A stretch of DNA of 11,695 nucleotides, from positions 1-11,695 of the forward strand of contig JAFXWR010000062.1 of assembly GCA_017542725.1 (NCBI GenBank), given 5' to 3'. This document shows positions 5,593-11,695 of this stretch, piece after piece. The position numbers and the translations under genes were made by a program. The stretch's first letter is position 1, and each line of letters begins with the position of its first letter. This DNA is from Lachnospiraceae bacterium. Its GTDB lineage: Bacteria; Bacillota_A; Clostridia; Lachnospirales; Lachnospiraceae. The notes beneath the pieces were generated by a model. It had not been told where the DNA came from, ran no database searches, and saw nothing but the letters and a program-made list of their open reading frames with translations.

Positions 5593-6870
5593 ATGAAAAT
5601 GAAAAAGATATATTGTAAATTTTGTGGATTGGAATTAGAAAAAGGTTCGTGTCATTGCGAGCAGTTTTTAAATGCTTATAATAAAAAGGTTAAAGAAACT
5701 AAAATTTGTGACACCTGCGATAAGAAAATAGATGAAGACGCAGAGTTTTGTCCGTATTGTGGCATTCCGCAAAATGTAAATGGAAATATTAAAGCACTTC
5801 AAAAAGAATTAAGAGGTGAAAATGCTGTAGATGTTCTCGAGGTATATAGGAAAGAAGGGTTAAAGAAAGGTTCTAAGAAAAAAAAGAAAAAGAAATCAAA
5901 AGCAGTCATCTTAGCTTCACTCGCAATTATATTTACTATGATGCTGATATCGTTTTTCACTTTTTTACTTCCTATTATTAAACAAAGAATAGCAGACGAA
6001 AAACTGAGAAAAGAATTAGAGTCAGCTGCATTATATGATGAATTGGTGCTTACTCCAACAACAGAAGAAACAATTGAAGAGACTAAGCAACCAGTTTTGG
6101 AGCTTAAAGATATGTGGGTCAAGAGAGATGGTTTCTTCTACGCATTTGATAAAATGGGAGACCCAGTTGTAGATGATTGGGTGACAGAAACAGATGAAAA
6201 TGGTGTAGAGCAAAAATATTATTTTGACATAGATGGAAAACTTGTGGTAAACTCTTGGATAGACGGAGAGTATTATGTAGGTGCAGATGGCGCTATGCTT
6301 AAAGACCAGGCGACTCCAGATGGTGCATATGTAGACGAAGATGGAAGAGTTTTGGTTCAAGGTGCAGAAGGAGTCGCAGTGACAAGGGAAACTTATGTGT
6401 ACTATGAGCATCCTGGTGCATCGGAGACAGTGGAAGCATCAAATGTAAAATCAAATTTGTCTGGAGTGATAAAGGGAGTAGACCCAGAAAAGAAATATGA
6501 ATTATATGTAAAAAATATAAGGCAAATGCGAGAGACTGTGCAAAAAGGAGACCTTAAGTGTAATATAATTTATTATGTACCAGTAATAGATGGCGCTGAT
6601 GAAAGAGAAGTAAAAAGAATTAATGAAGAATTAGAAGAGAGCTTCGCAAGATTTAAAAATGCTTTGGTAAATATGGCAAATACAAGTCCGCAACTTCCTA
6701 AAACAATAGCATTTAATGTAGTTGAACAAAAATCAGTAACAAGTAATAGAATGAATATAATTACTCAAGGCAGAGTAACACCAAGAAAGGGACTAGTAGA
6801 AAAGAGAAAATTTAGATTTATATATGATAGAAAGTCTAAAAAAATATCTATGATGGATATAACAGAATAA
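5593..6870 (+). CDS. Membrane-anchored double zinc-ribbon protein with cell-wall-binding-like repeats
   Basis: A 425-aa protein of unknown function. Two zinc-binding modules are at the N-terminus: C8/C11/C20/C22 and the zinc-ribbon C39/C42/C53/C56 (CDTCDKKIDEDAEFCPYCG). A lysine-rich run (91-103) leads into one membrane segment (105-129), so the positive-inside rule puts the zinc-ribbons in the cytoplasm and the C-terminus outside. Residues 175-254 contain about three degenerate W/Y/G repeats (WVKRDGFFYAFDKMGD, KYYFDIDGKLVVNSW, GEYYVGADGAML) like choline/cell-wall-binding repeats. The C-terminal 120 residues (YYVPVIDGADEREVKRINEEL) vaguely recall DUF4163/DUF3298-type extracellular domains; this is uncertain. 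ATG 5593 or 5599 could be the start, and neither has a Shine-Dalgarno. It lies 20 nt before guaA. A role in cell-wall sensing is only a guess. Confidence 0.85.
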   Translation: MKMKKIYCKFCGLELEKGSCHCEQFLNAYNKKVKETKICDTCDKKIDEDAEFCPYCGIPQNVNGNIKALQKELRGENAVDVLEVYRKEGLKKGSKKKKKKKSKAVILASLAIIFTMMLISFFTFLLPIIKQRIADEKLRKELESAALYDELVLTPTTEETIEETKQPVLELKDMWVKRDGFFYAFDKMGDPVVDDWVTETDENGVEQKYYFDIDGKLVVNSWIDGEYYVGADGAMLKDQATPDGAYVDEDGRVLVQGAEGVAVTRETYVYYEHPGASETVEASNVKSNLSGVIKGVDPEKKYELYVKNIRQMRETVQKGDLKCNIIYYVPVIDGADEREVKRINEELEESFARFKNALVNMANTSPQLPKTIAFNVVEQKSVTSNRMNIITQGRVTPRKGLVEKRKFRFIYDRKSKKISMMDITE

Positions 6871-6890
6871 AGAATAAATGGAGGACCTTT

Positions 6891-7856
6891 ATGGAGAGAC
6901 CAAAGAGTCTTAAAAGGATTAATACAAAAGTTGCAGCAGATAATTTTATTCGCACACAAGTTGCAGAAATAAAAAAGCAAGTAGGTGATAACAAAGTTTT
7001 ACTTGCCTTATCTGGTGGTGTAGATTCGTCAGTGGTTGCAGCGTTATTATCAAAGGCAATAGGAAAAAATCTAATTTGTATTCATGTGAACCACGGACTC
7101 TTACGAAAAGGTGAATCAGAACAAGTTATAAAAGTTTTTAGAAATAATTTTAAAACAAATTTAAAATATGTTAATGCTGAGAATTTATTTTTGAACAAAT
7201 TAAAAAACGTTTCTGACCCAGAAAAAAAGCGTAAAATTATTGGTAAAATATTTATAGATGTCTTTGCAAAAGAGGCAAAGAAAGTAAAAAATATAAAGTT
7301 TCTTGCGCAAGGTACCATCTATCCTGATATAATAGAATCAAAAGGTGTAAAGGCTCATCATAATGTAGGTGGCTTGCCAAAGAATCTTAACTTTAAACTT
7401 ATTGAGCCGGTAAAATTTTTGTATAAGGATGAGGTGCGTGTGGTAGGACTTGCTCTTGGACTTCCAAAGAGCATGGTATACAGACAACCATTTCCAGGAC
7501 CAGGTCTTGGAGTTAGATGCACAGGAAGTATTACAAGGGACAGATTACATGCACTTAGAGAAGCAGATTATATAGTAAGAACTGAAATAGAAAAATTGAA
7601 AAATGTGCCTTGGCAGTATTTTTGTGTAGTTCCTGATATTAAAAGCACAGGTATCAAAAATGGGAAAAGATTTATGGGTTGGCCATGTATCATAAGAGCA
7701 GTAGATACTAAAGATGCAGTTACAGCTAAGTATCATGAGATACCATATAAGACCTTATATAAGATTAGAGATAGGATTTTAAAAGAGGTAAAAGGAATAA
7801 ATAGAGTGTTACTTGATTATTCAAATAAACCAGTTTCAACTATTGAATGGGAGTAG
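6891..7856 (+). CDS. guaA: GMP synthase, ATP-pyrophosphatase subunit only (no glutamine amidotransferase domain)
   Basis: Converts XMP to GMP using ATP and ammonia. The 321-aa product contains the P-loop SGGVDSS at 41-47, QGTIYPDIIES at 140-150, HHNVGGLP at 156-163, YRQPFPGPGLGVR at 197-209 and the GMP-synthase dimerisation domain ending KPVSTIEWE. Usual bacterial GuaA is about 510-520 aa because a class I glutamine amidotransferase precedes this part; here it is absent and the upstream DNA is another gene. The architecture is like the archaeal two-subunit enzyme. ATG 6891 is fixed by GGAGG at 6880-6884, and the roughly 20 residues before the conserved domain are not amidotransferase sequence. 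The xpt gene follows after 7 nt and makes its substrate XMP from xanthine. The ammonia source (separate amidotransferase or free ammonium) is not in the window. Confidence 0.93.
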   Translation: MERPKSLKRINTKVAADNFIRTQVAEIKKQVGDNKVLLALSGGVDSSVVAALLSKAIGKNLICIHVNHGLLRKGESEQVIKVFRNNFKTNLKYVNAENLFLNKLKNVSDPEKKRKIIGKIFIDVFAKEAKKVKNIKFLAQGTIYPDIIESKGVKAHHNVGGLPKNLNFKLIEPVKFLYKDEVRVVGLALGLPKSMVYRQPFPGPGLGVRCTGSITRDRLHALREADYIVRTEIEKLKNVPWQYFCVVPDIKSTGIKNGKRFMGWPCIIRAVDTKDAVTAKYHEIPYKTLYKIRDRILKEVKGINRVLLDYSNKPVSTIEWE

Positions 7857-7863
7857 TGAGTGT

Positions 7864-8442
7864 ATGAAAGAATTACAAGAAAAAATATTAAAAGAGGGCA
7901 AGGTTTGTCCCAATAATATTGTAAAAGTGGATTCGTTTTTGAACCACCAAGTTGACATTTCTTTCTTGAAACAGATTGGTAAAGAATTTTATGAAAGGTT
8001 TAAAAATGATAAAATAGATAAAGTGCTCACAATAGAATCGTCAGGAATTGCTATAGCATGCTTTGTGGCAGAGTGCTTTAACTGTCGAGTTGTATTTGCA
8101 AAGAAAGGTAAATCTTTAAACCAGTCAAATGATTTTTATGAGGCAAAAGTTTTCTCATATACAAGAAGAGAAGAATATGATATAAGAGTGGCAAAAGAAT
8201 TTATGAAAGAAGGAGAAAATGTTTTGTTGATAGACGATTTTCTTGCAAATGGAGCGGCATTAAATGGTTTGGTAAAGATAGTTAATGACGCTCACGCAAA
8301 TCTTGTAGGATGTGGAGTAGTTATAGAAAAAGGATTTCAACCAGGTGGAAAGGAGCTAAGAGAAAAAGGAATACATCTCGAATCTCTTGCTATCATAGAA
8401 AATGCTGATGAAGTAAAACAGACAATAGAATTTAGAAGTTAA
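7864..8442 (+). CDS. xpt: Xanthine phosphoribosyltransferase
   Basis: Salvages xanthine to XMP with PRPP in the cytoplasm. The 192-aa product closely follows the Bacillus Xpt pattern: KVDSFLNHQVD at 21-31, TIESSGIA at 56-63, VFAKKGKSL at 77-85, the PRPP-binding loop LLIDDFLANGAA at 121-132 and VVIEKGFQPGG at 152-162. The open frame extends upstream to 7813, but ATG 7864 gives the family N-terminus and avoids a long overlap with guaA; GGGAG/GTGAG lie upstream. Together with guaA it makes a xanthine to XMP to GMP route. No purine riboswitch is seen in front of either gene, unlike xpt-pbuX of Bacillus. The TAA stop overlaps the left arm of the shared terminator. Confidence 0.96.
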   Translation: MKELQEKILKEGKVCPNNIVKVDSFLNHQVDISFLKQIGKEFYERFKNDKIDKVLTIESSGIAIACFVAECFNCRVVFAKKGKSLNQSNDFYEAKVFSYTRREEYDIRVAKEFMKEGENVLLIDDFLANGAALNGLVKIVNDAHANLVGCGVVIEKGFQPGGKELREKGIHLESLAIIENADEVKQTIEFRS

Positions 8443-8467
8443 AAAGAGGCTTACAAAGCCTCTTTTT
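8441..8467. terminator. Bidirectional intrinsic terminator between convergent xpt and murG
   Basis: AAAAAGAGGC (8441-8450) pairs perfectly with GCCTCTTTTT (8458-8467) around a 7-nt loop, giving a 10-bp stem with a T-run on either strand. The xpt stop (8440-8442) overlaps the left arm. The murG stop (8453-8451) lies in the loop, and the right arm encodes murG's last residues. Confidence 0.9.
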
Positions 8468-9515
8468 CTATTATATCACATATATTATATATAGCATTTA
8501 TTTCTTTTGAATTTTTCATTGATGCAATCATTTCATCTTTTTTACTTTTTAGTTCGTCTAATTTTTTAAAGAATAATTCAGGTTTTTTATTTTGGTCTTC
8601 TTCAAGAAGAACAAGTGAATAGTTATTTTTCATAAAACTTTTTGCATTGAGTATCTGGTCTCCGCGAGATGCATTTGTAGAAAGAGGAATTAGTAAATTT
8701 GGTTTTTTAAGTGCTAGTAGTTCAAATATGACATTTGCACCAGCCCTACTTATCACAAAGTCGGCTGCGGCGAGCACATCTGGAAGCTCAGTTGTCAAAA
8801 GTTCAAACTGCTTGTAGCCTTTTAAATTTATATTCTTATCAAGTTTTCCCTTTCCACAAGAGTGGACTACATACATTTCTTTTAAAATTTCTTCTAAGTT
8901 TTTTCTAATTAAATCATTTATATATTTAGACCCGAGACTTCCTCCGGTAACAAAGAGAATTGGCTTATCTTTTTTAAATCCTAGAAACTCGAGTCCTTTC
9001 TTTTTGCTACCAGATAATAATTCGTTTCTTATAGGACAACCAGTCCATCTACCCTTTTTTCCGATCATCTTGGTGGTTTCTTCGAAGTTGCAGCAAACGA
9101 TTTTAGAAAAAGGAGTGGCAATTTTATTTGCAAGTCCGGGTGTAAAATCTGCTTCATGAGAGATGACTGGAATTCTAAGTCTTGCAGCGGCTATAACAAC
9201 TGGAACAGATACATATCCGCCTTTAGAAAAAATGACATCAACTTTATTTTCTTTTAATATAGTAATAGCCTCTTTTATTCCCTTTATGACATTTGCGGGC
9301 ATAAAGAAATTTTTGACATCTAGATAACGTCTTAATTTATCGGCAGTAATGCCAAAAAATGGTATGCCTCTTTTTTCGATAATTTCTTTTTCCATACCAT
9401 TTTTGCTGCCAATGTAGATAATATCAAATTTTCTTTTTTTGAGTTCTGGAATAAGCGCAAGATTTGGTGTTATATGACCTGCAGTTCCACCACCCGTAAG
9501 TGCAATTTTTTTCAT
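8451..9515 (-). CDS. murG: MurG: UDP-GlcNAc:undecaprenyl-PP-MurNAc-pentapeptide GlcNAc transferase
   Basis: Adds GlcNAc to lipid I to make lipid II, on the cytoplasmic face of the membrane, for peptidoglycan. The 354-aa product has the family length and motifs: GGGTAGHITP at 8-17 (Ala12 where E. coli has Gly), SKGGYVSVPVVIAA at 97-110, HEADFTPGLAN at 120-130, GGSLGSKYIND at 191-201, ISRAGANVIFELLALKKP at 255-272 with E265, and SRGDQILNA at 283-291 with Q287. ATG 9515 gives the natural N-terminus; the frame extends to a TTG at 9551 but that adds a non-homologous stretch overlapping the promoter. No Shine-Dalgarno is seen; a consensus promoter would place the RNA start at the ATG itself. The gene stands alone here, away from mraY, murD and other cell-wall/division genes. 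Confidence 0.96.
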   Translation of the reverse strand: MKKIALTGGGTAGHITPNLALIPELKKRKFDIIYIGSKNGMEKEIIEKRGIPFFGITADKLRRYLDVKNFFMPANVIKGIKEAITILKENKVDVIFSKGGYVSVPVVIAAARLRIPVISHEADFTPGLANKIATPFSKIVCCNFEETTKMIGKKGRWTGCPIRNELLSGSKKKGLEFLGFKKDKPILFVTGGSLGSKYINDLIRKNLEEILKEMYVVHSCGKGKLDKNINLKGYKQFELLTTELPDVLAAADFVISRAGANVIFELLALKKPNLLIPLSTNASRGDQILNAKSFMKNNYSLVLLEEDQNKKPELFFKKLDELKSKKDEMIASMKNSKEINAIYNICDIIEKEAL

Positions 9516-9522
9516 ATTTGAA

Positions 9523-9551
9523 ATTATACAATATAAGATGAAAAAAAACAA
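9523..9551 (-). promoter_or_regulatory. Candidate murG promoter (leaderless start predicted)
   Basis: On the minus strand TTGTTT (9551-9546) and a perfect TATAAT (9528-9523) are 17 nt apart. Seven bases then separate the -10 box from ATG 9515, the normal distance from -10 to transcription start, so the message could begin at the start codon. The spacer includes most of an 8-nt T-run. Confidence 0.55.
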
Positions 9552-9557
9552 ACTTTA

Positions 9558-9619
9558 TGATATAATTATTAAAAGTATAAAGTTACTTATGACAGAGAAG
9601 AAGAAAATGCAGATATAAT
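9558..9619 (+). promoter_or_regulatory. Candidate promoters for lemA
   Basis: Two TATAAT boxes precede lemA: 9561-9566 with an extended -10 TGA at 9558-9560, and 9614-9619 with ATGACA (9589-9594) at a long 19-nt spacing. The second would start transcription near 9626, about 36 nt before the ATG. Which is used cannot be told from sequence. Confidence 0.35.
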
Positions 9620-9661
9620 TAAAACATCATAAAATTATAAAATATTTAGGAGGATAAAAAT

Positions 9662-10210
9662 ATGACAGGAATATTTGTAATAGTAGCGATAGTAGTATTA
9701 GTAGTTTTGTGGTTTATAAGCGTTCAAAGAATGCTTGTGTCACTTGATGAAAACGTAAACAATGCAATGAGCCAAATCGGAGTAAATCTTACTTCAAGAT
9801 TTGATGCACTCACAGGTCTTCTTGACCTTGTAAAAGGTTACAATGAGCATGAGTACAAGACTCTCTCAGATGTAATCAAGATGAGAACAACAATTGGAAG
9901 TCATAGCACAGCATCTCAGGTAGAAGCTCAGGAAAATATGATAACTGAAGCAATGGGAAAAATCATGGCTGTTGCTGAAGCTTATCCTGATTTAAAGTCA
10001 AACACTAATTATCAAAACTTGATGAATTCATTAAATGACTATGAGACAAAGGTTCGTCAAAGTCGTCTCGTATATAACGATGCTGTAACAAAGCTAAATA
10101 GAACTATAAGAATGTTCCCAACATCTCTTGTGGCTCCTATGTGTGGTATAGTGGCAAGAGATTATTTGCAAACTGATAGTGCTAAGGCTGATATGCCATC
10201 AATGAAATAA
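9662..10210 (+). CDS. lemA: LemA family membrane protein
   Basis: A 182-aa LemA protein. One N-terminal membrane segment (about residues 3-20) is followed by a helical, coiled-coil-like domain, as in Thermotoga LemA. Recognisable family regions are NNAMSQIGVNLTSRFDALTGL at about 37-57, VKGYNEHEYKTLSDVI, YPDLKSNTNYQNL, and VYNDAVTKLNRTIRMFPTSLVA near the C-terminus. Family function is not well defined; members often neighbour DUF2207/TPM-domain genes and in some bacteria relate to envelope stress. AGGAGG (9648-9653) lies 8 nt before ATG 9662, one of the strongest ribosome-binding sites in the window. The DUF2207 gene follows 132 nt later, separated by the large palindrome; no ordinary terminator is seen between them. 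Confidence 0.93.
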   Translation: MTGIFVIVAIVVLVVLWFISVQRMLVSLDENVNNAMSQIGVNLTSRFDALTGLLDLVKGYNEHEYKTLSDVIKMRTTIGSHSTASQVEAQENMITEAMGKIMAVAEAYPDLKSNTNYQNLMNSLNDYETKVRQSRLVYNDAVTKLNRTIRMFPTSLVAPMCGIVARDYLQTDSAKADMPSMK

Positions 10211-10242
10211 TAGTACTAATATTTATTTATAAAAAGCTACAA

Positions 10243-10327
10243 ATTGCCACAGCATATAGCACGGAAATGCCGGTGGGTAACCTATGGATAGAACCGAAGC
10301 ATTTCCTTAGCCATATGCTGTGGCAAT
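10243..10327. repeat. 85-nt two-tier palindromic element (MITE-like or structured RNA)
   Basis: The outer arms 10243-10257 and 10313-10327 are perfect 15-bp inverted repeats (ATTGCCACAGCATAT). Inside, after asymmetric loops of 5 and 6 nt, GGAAATGC (10263-10270) pairs with GCATTTCC (10299-10306). A further CGGT/ACCG (10271-10274 with 10293-10296) closes an 18-nt apex containing GGGTAACC and CTATGGATAG. G+C is about half, against about a third around it. No T-run follows, so it is not a normal terminator. Similar TACAAA strings flank it on both sides, a possible target duplication. It sits in the lemA-DUF2207 gap, ending 15 nt before the latter's ATG. Confidence 0.8.
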
Positions 10328-10342
10328 ATACAAAATTTACAT

Positions 10343-11695
10343 ATGAATAAAATAGTAAGAAAAATCAACAAATTAATATTAGTAATTGTAAGCAGCGTAC
10401 TTATAGCAGTGTTTTGTTGCGTGACAGTCTTCGCCAAGAACCACGTCGATACTATGGACATAGATGTTGCCATTCATAAAAATGGTAGCGCAACCATTAC
10501 GCAGAGATGGGCAGGAACATTTGATGAAGGCACAGAAGTTTATATTCCTATAGAAGATAAAAATCTTATAGTTAAAAATTTAAAAGTTTGGAAAGGCAAT
10601 CGAGAATATCTTTCGGCAGATGGTTGGAATGTAGACTGGAGCTTTGAAAATAAGAAGTGGAGATCTGGAATTAATTATACAAACAATGGCTTAGAGCTCT
10701 GTTTCGGCATATCTGAATATGGAAATAATATCTATACATTTTCTTATGACATAGACCCACTCGTTAGATCTTATACTGATGCAGATGGATTTAATTTTCA
10801 ATTTATAAATCCAAACATGAGCACATTCCCAAGCAACGCGACTTTGAGAATTATGGTCGATGATGACAATAAGCTTTCAGTTGACAATGCAAGAATATGG
10901 GGATTTGGGTTTAATGGTGTGGCAGCATTTTCTGAAGAAGGCTATGCTATAGCGTATAGTACTAGTCCATTGAATGTTGGCAACTATTTAAATGTAACCC
11001 TTGAAATTTTCAAAGGGATGTTGACTCCAAATGTTAGAGTTAATGATACTTTTGAAAATGCAGTTTTAAATGTAGCACTTGAAGGTAGTAGCTATGCTGA
11101 AACTCTAAAACAGCAAAACGGTTCATCGCTAGCTGAAATATTTTTTGCAATAATATTTGGAGCATTTTTTATAAGTATTATTGCATCAATAGTTTCAAAA
11201 GTAAAAAGAAAAGCAGCACTAAAACTTTTTTATAAAGAGGGAAATTATTTTAGAGACAAACCAAATGGTGGAAACTTAGTGATGACGCATATACTATATA
11301 AAGATTTTGACATTTGGAAAAATAAAGAGACAAATGTAATAGGTGCCATTATTATGAAATTAATAAATAATGGTAACCTTGAGCCATTACAAGAAAAGTC
11401 TTATAGATTATTTGGAAGAGAAAAAATTAGCACAAGTCTTAAAGTTGGTAAAGAACCAGAGGATCCAATTTTGAGAGAATTATATGATATCATAATTAGA
11501 GCAGCAGGTGATGATGGTGTACTTCAAGAAAATGAGTTAAAAAAATATGCGCAGAAAAATTATGAAGCACTTATAGATTATATTAAGTCGCTTGATACCA
11601 AAGGACGCAATGCTCTAAATCAAGAGGGTTGTTATAGTAGAGTTGGTGGTAAGAATTTAAAAGATTTAAATGAAAAAGGCGTAAAAGAATTATCT
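10343..11695 (+). CDS. DUF2207 family membrane protein, C-terminus cut by window edge
   Basis: The 451 codons to the window edge are open, with no stop reached. The N-terminus is a signal peptide or anchor (KLILVIVSSVLIAVFCCVTVFA, residues about 11-32). An extracellular beta-rich domain follows; its start, MDIDVAIHKNGSATITQRWAGTF, matches the DUF2207 opening pattern (a strand, then D/N-G-S, then a T/E-rich strand). A second membrane segment lies at about 262-285 (LAEIFFAIIFGAFFISIIASIV), then a cytoplasmic part with KGNYFRDKPNGG-like sequence and a winged-helix-like region (IGAIIMKLINNGNLEPL). Function is unknown; pairing with LemA is typical. ATG 10343 is the only good start with the signal peptide, but no Shine-Dalgarno precedes it; the palindrome ends 15 nt upstream. 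Further membrane segments are expected beyond the edge. Confidence 0.88.
   Translation, partial: MNKIVRKINKLILVIVSSVLIAVFCCVTVFAKNHVDTMDIDVAIHKNGSATITQRWAGTFDEGTEVYIPIEDKNLIVKNLKVWKGNREYLSADGWNVDWSFENKKWRSGINYTNNGLELCFGISEYGNNIYTFSYDIDPLVRSYTDADGFNFQFINPNMSTFPSNATLRIMVDDDNKLSVDNARIWGFGFNGVAAFSEEGYAIAYSTSPLNVGNYLNVTLEIFKGMLTPNVRVNDTFENAVLNVALEGSSYAETLKQQNGSSLAEIFFAIIFGAFFISIIASIVSKVKRKAALKLFYKEGNYFRDKPNGGNLVMTHILYKDFDIWKNKETNVIGAIIMKLINNGNLEPLQEKSYRLFGREKISTSLKVGKEPEDPILRELYDIIIRAAGDDGVLQENELKKYAQKNYEALIDYIKSLDTKGRNALNQEGCYSRVGGKNLKDLNEKGVKELS

Noticed and set aside
5874..5905. Lysine-rich, A-rich stretch as a sequencing error or broken gene
   Set aside because: The frame stays open on both sides, with zinc-ribbons before and membrane segment after, so the protein is coherent as read.
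6871..7863. Purine riboswitch expected near xpt/guaA
   Set aside because: The gap before guaA is only 20 nt and that before xpt only 7 nt. No purine aptamer core was found in the 84 nt before the zinc-ribbon gene either.
9516..9551. Longer murG start at TTG 9551
   Set aside because: It adds 12 residues (MFFFILYCIISN) absent from MurG and lies over a good promoter. ATG 9515 begins MKKIALTGGG as the family does.
10243..10327. Palindrome as an ordinary terminator of lemA
   Set aside because: The stem is followed by ATACAAAATTT rather than a T-run, and the internal loops and 85-nt size are unlike intrinsic terminators.
10282..10473. Minus-strand open frame over the palindrome and DUF2207 start
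   Set aside because: It overlaps a well-supported signal peptide coding sequence and has no ribosome-binding site or recognisable domain.

Overview
The window comes from a low-GC (roughly one third G+C by eye) Gram-positive bacterium, most likely an anaerobic member of the Clostridia. The gene content supports this: a fused chorismate mutase/prephenate dehydratase, a DegV protein, a small ferredoxin-thioredoxin-reductase-like Fe-S protein beside thioredoxin, a short GMP synthase, xpt, a Firmicutes-style MurG and a LemA/DUF2207 pair. All genes look chromosomal. No phage, integrase, transposase, CRISPR array, tRNA or rRNA was seen.

Layout. (1) 1-1808, minus strand: a PLP aminotransferase followed by pheA (cut by the left edge), a phenylalanine-synthesis unit. 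(2) 1809-1919: a short intergenic region with oppositely directed promoter candidates. (3) 1920-4060, plus strand: degV, a metallo-beta-lactamase-fold hydrolase, an FTR-like protein and trxA, tightly packed and ended by a hairpin terminator at 4079-4111. (4) 4114-5508: a MATE efflux transporter. (5) 5593-8442, plus strand: a zinc-ribbon membrane protein with cell-wall-binding-like repeats, a GMP synthase lacking its glutamine amidotransferase domain, and xpt. The last two form a xanthine to XMP to GMP salvage pair. (6) 8451-9515, minus strand: murG, convergent with xpt, with one shared bidirectional terminator overlapping both gene ends. (7) 9662-11695, plus strand: lemA and a DUF2207 membrane protein (cut by the right edge), separated by a striking 85-nt palindromic element.

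Structure beyond the genes. A small GC-rich palindromic repeat occurs three times, each time at the stop codon of a gene; the copy before trxA is an inverted doublet. The palindrome at 10243-10327 has a 15-bp outer stem and an 8-bp inner stem and is either a MITE-like element or a structured RNA. Several first-in-unit genes lack a Shine-Dalgarno sequence; for some of them a -10 box sits 7-8 nt before the ATG, which suggests leaderless mRNAs, while most genes inside units have strong AAGGAG-type sites. No wholly new defence or mobile system was recognised. The best leads are the palindrome, the repeat family, the FTR-like protein with shifted cysteines, and the split-type GMP synthase.
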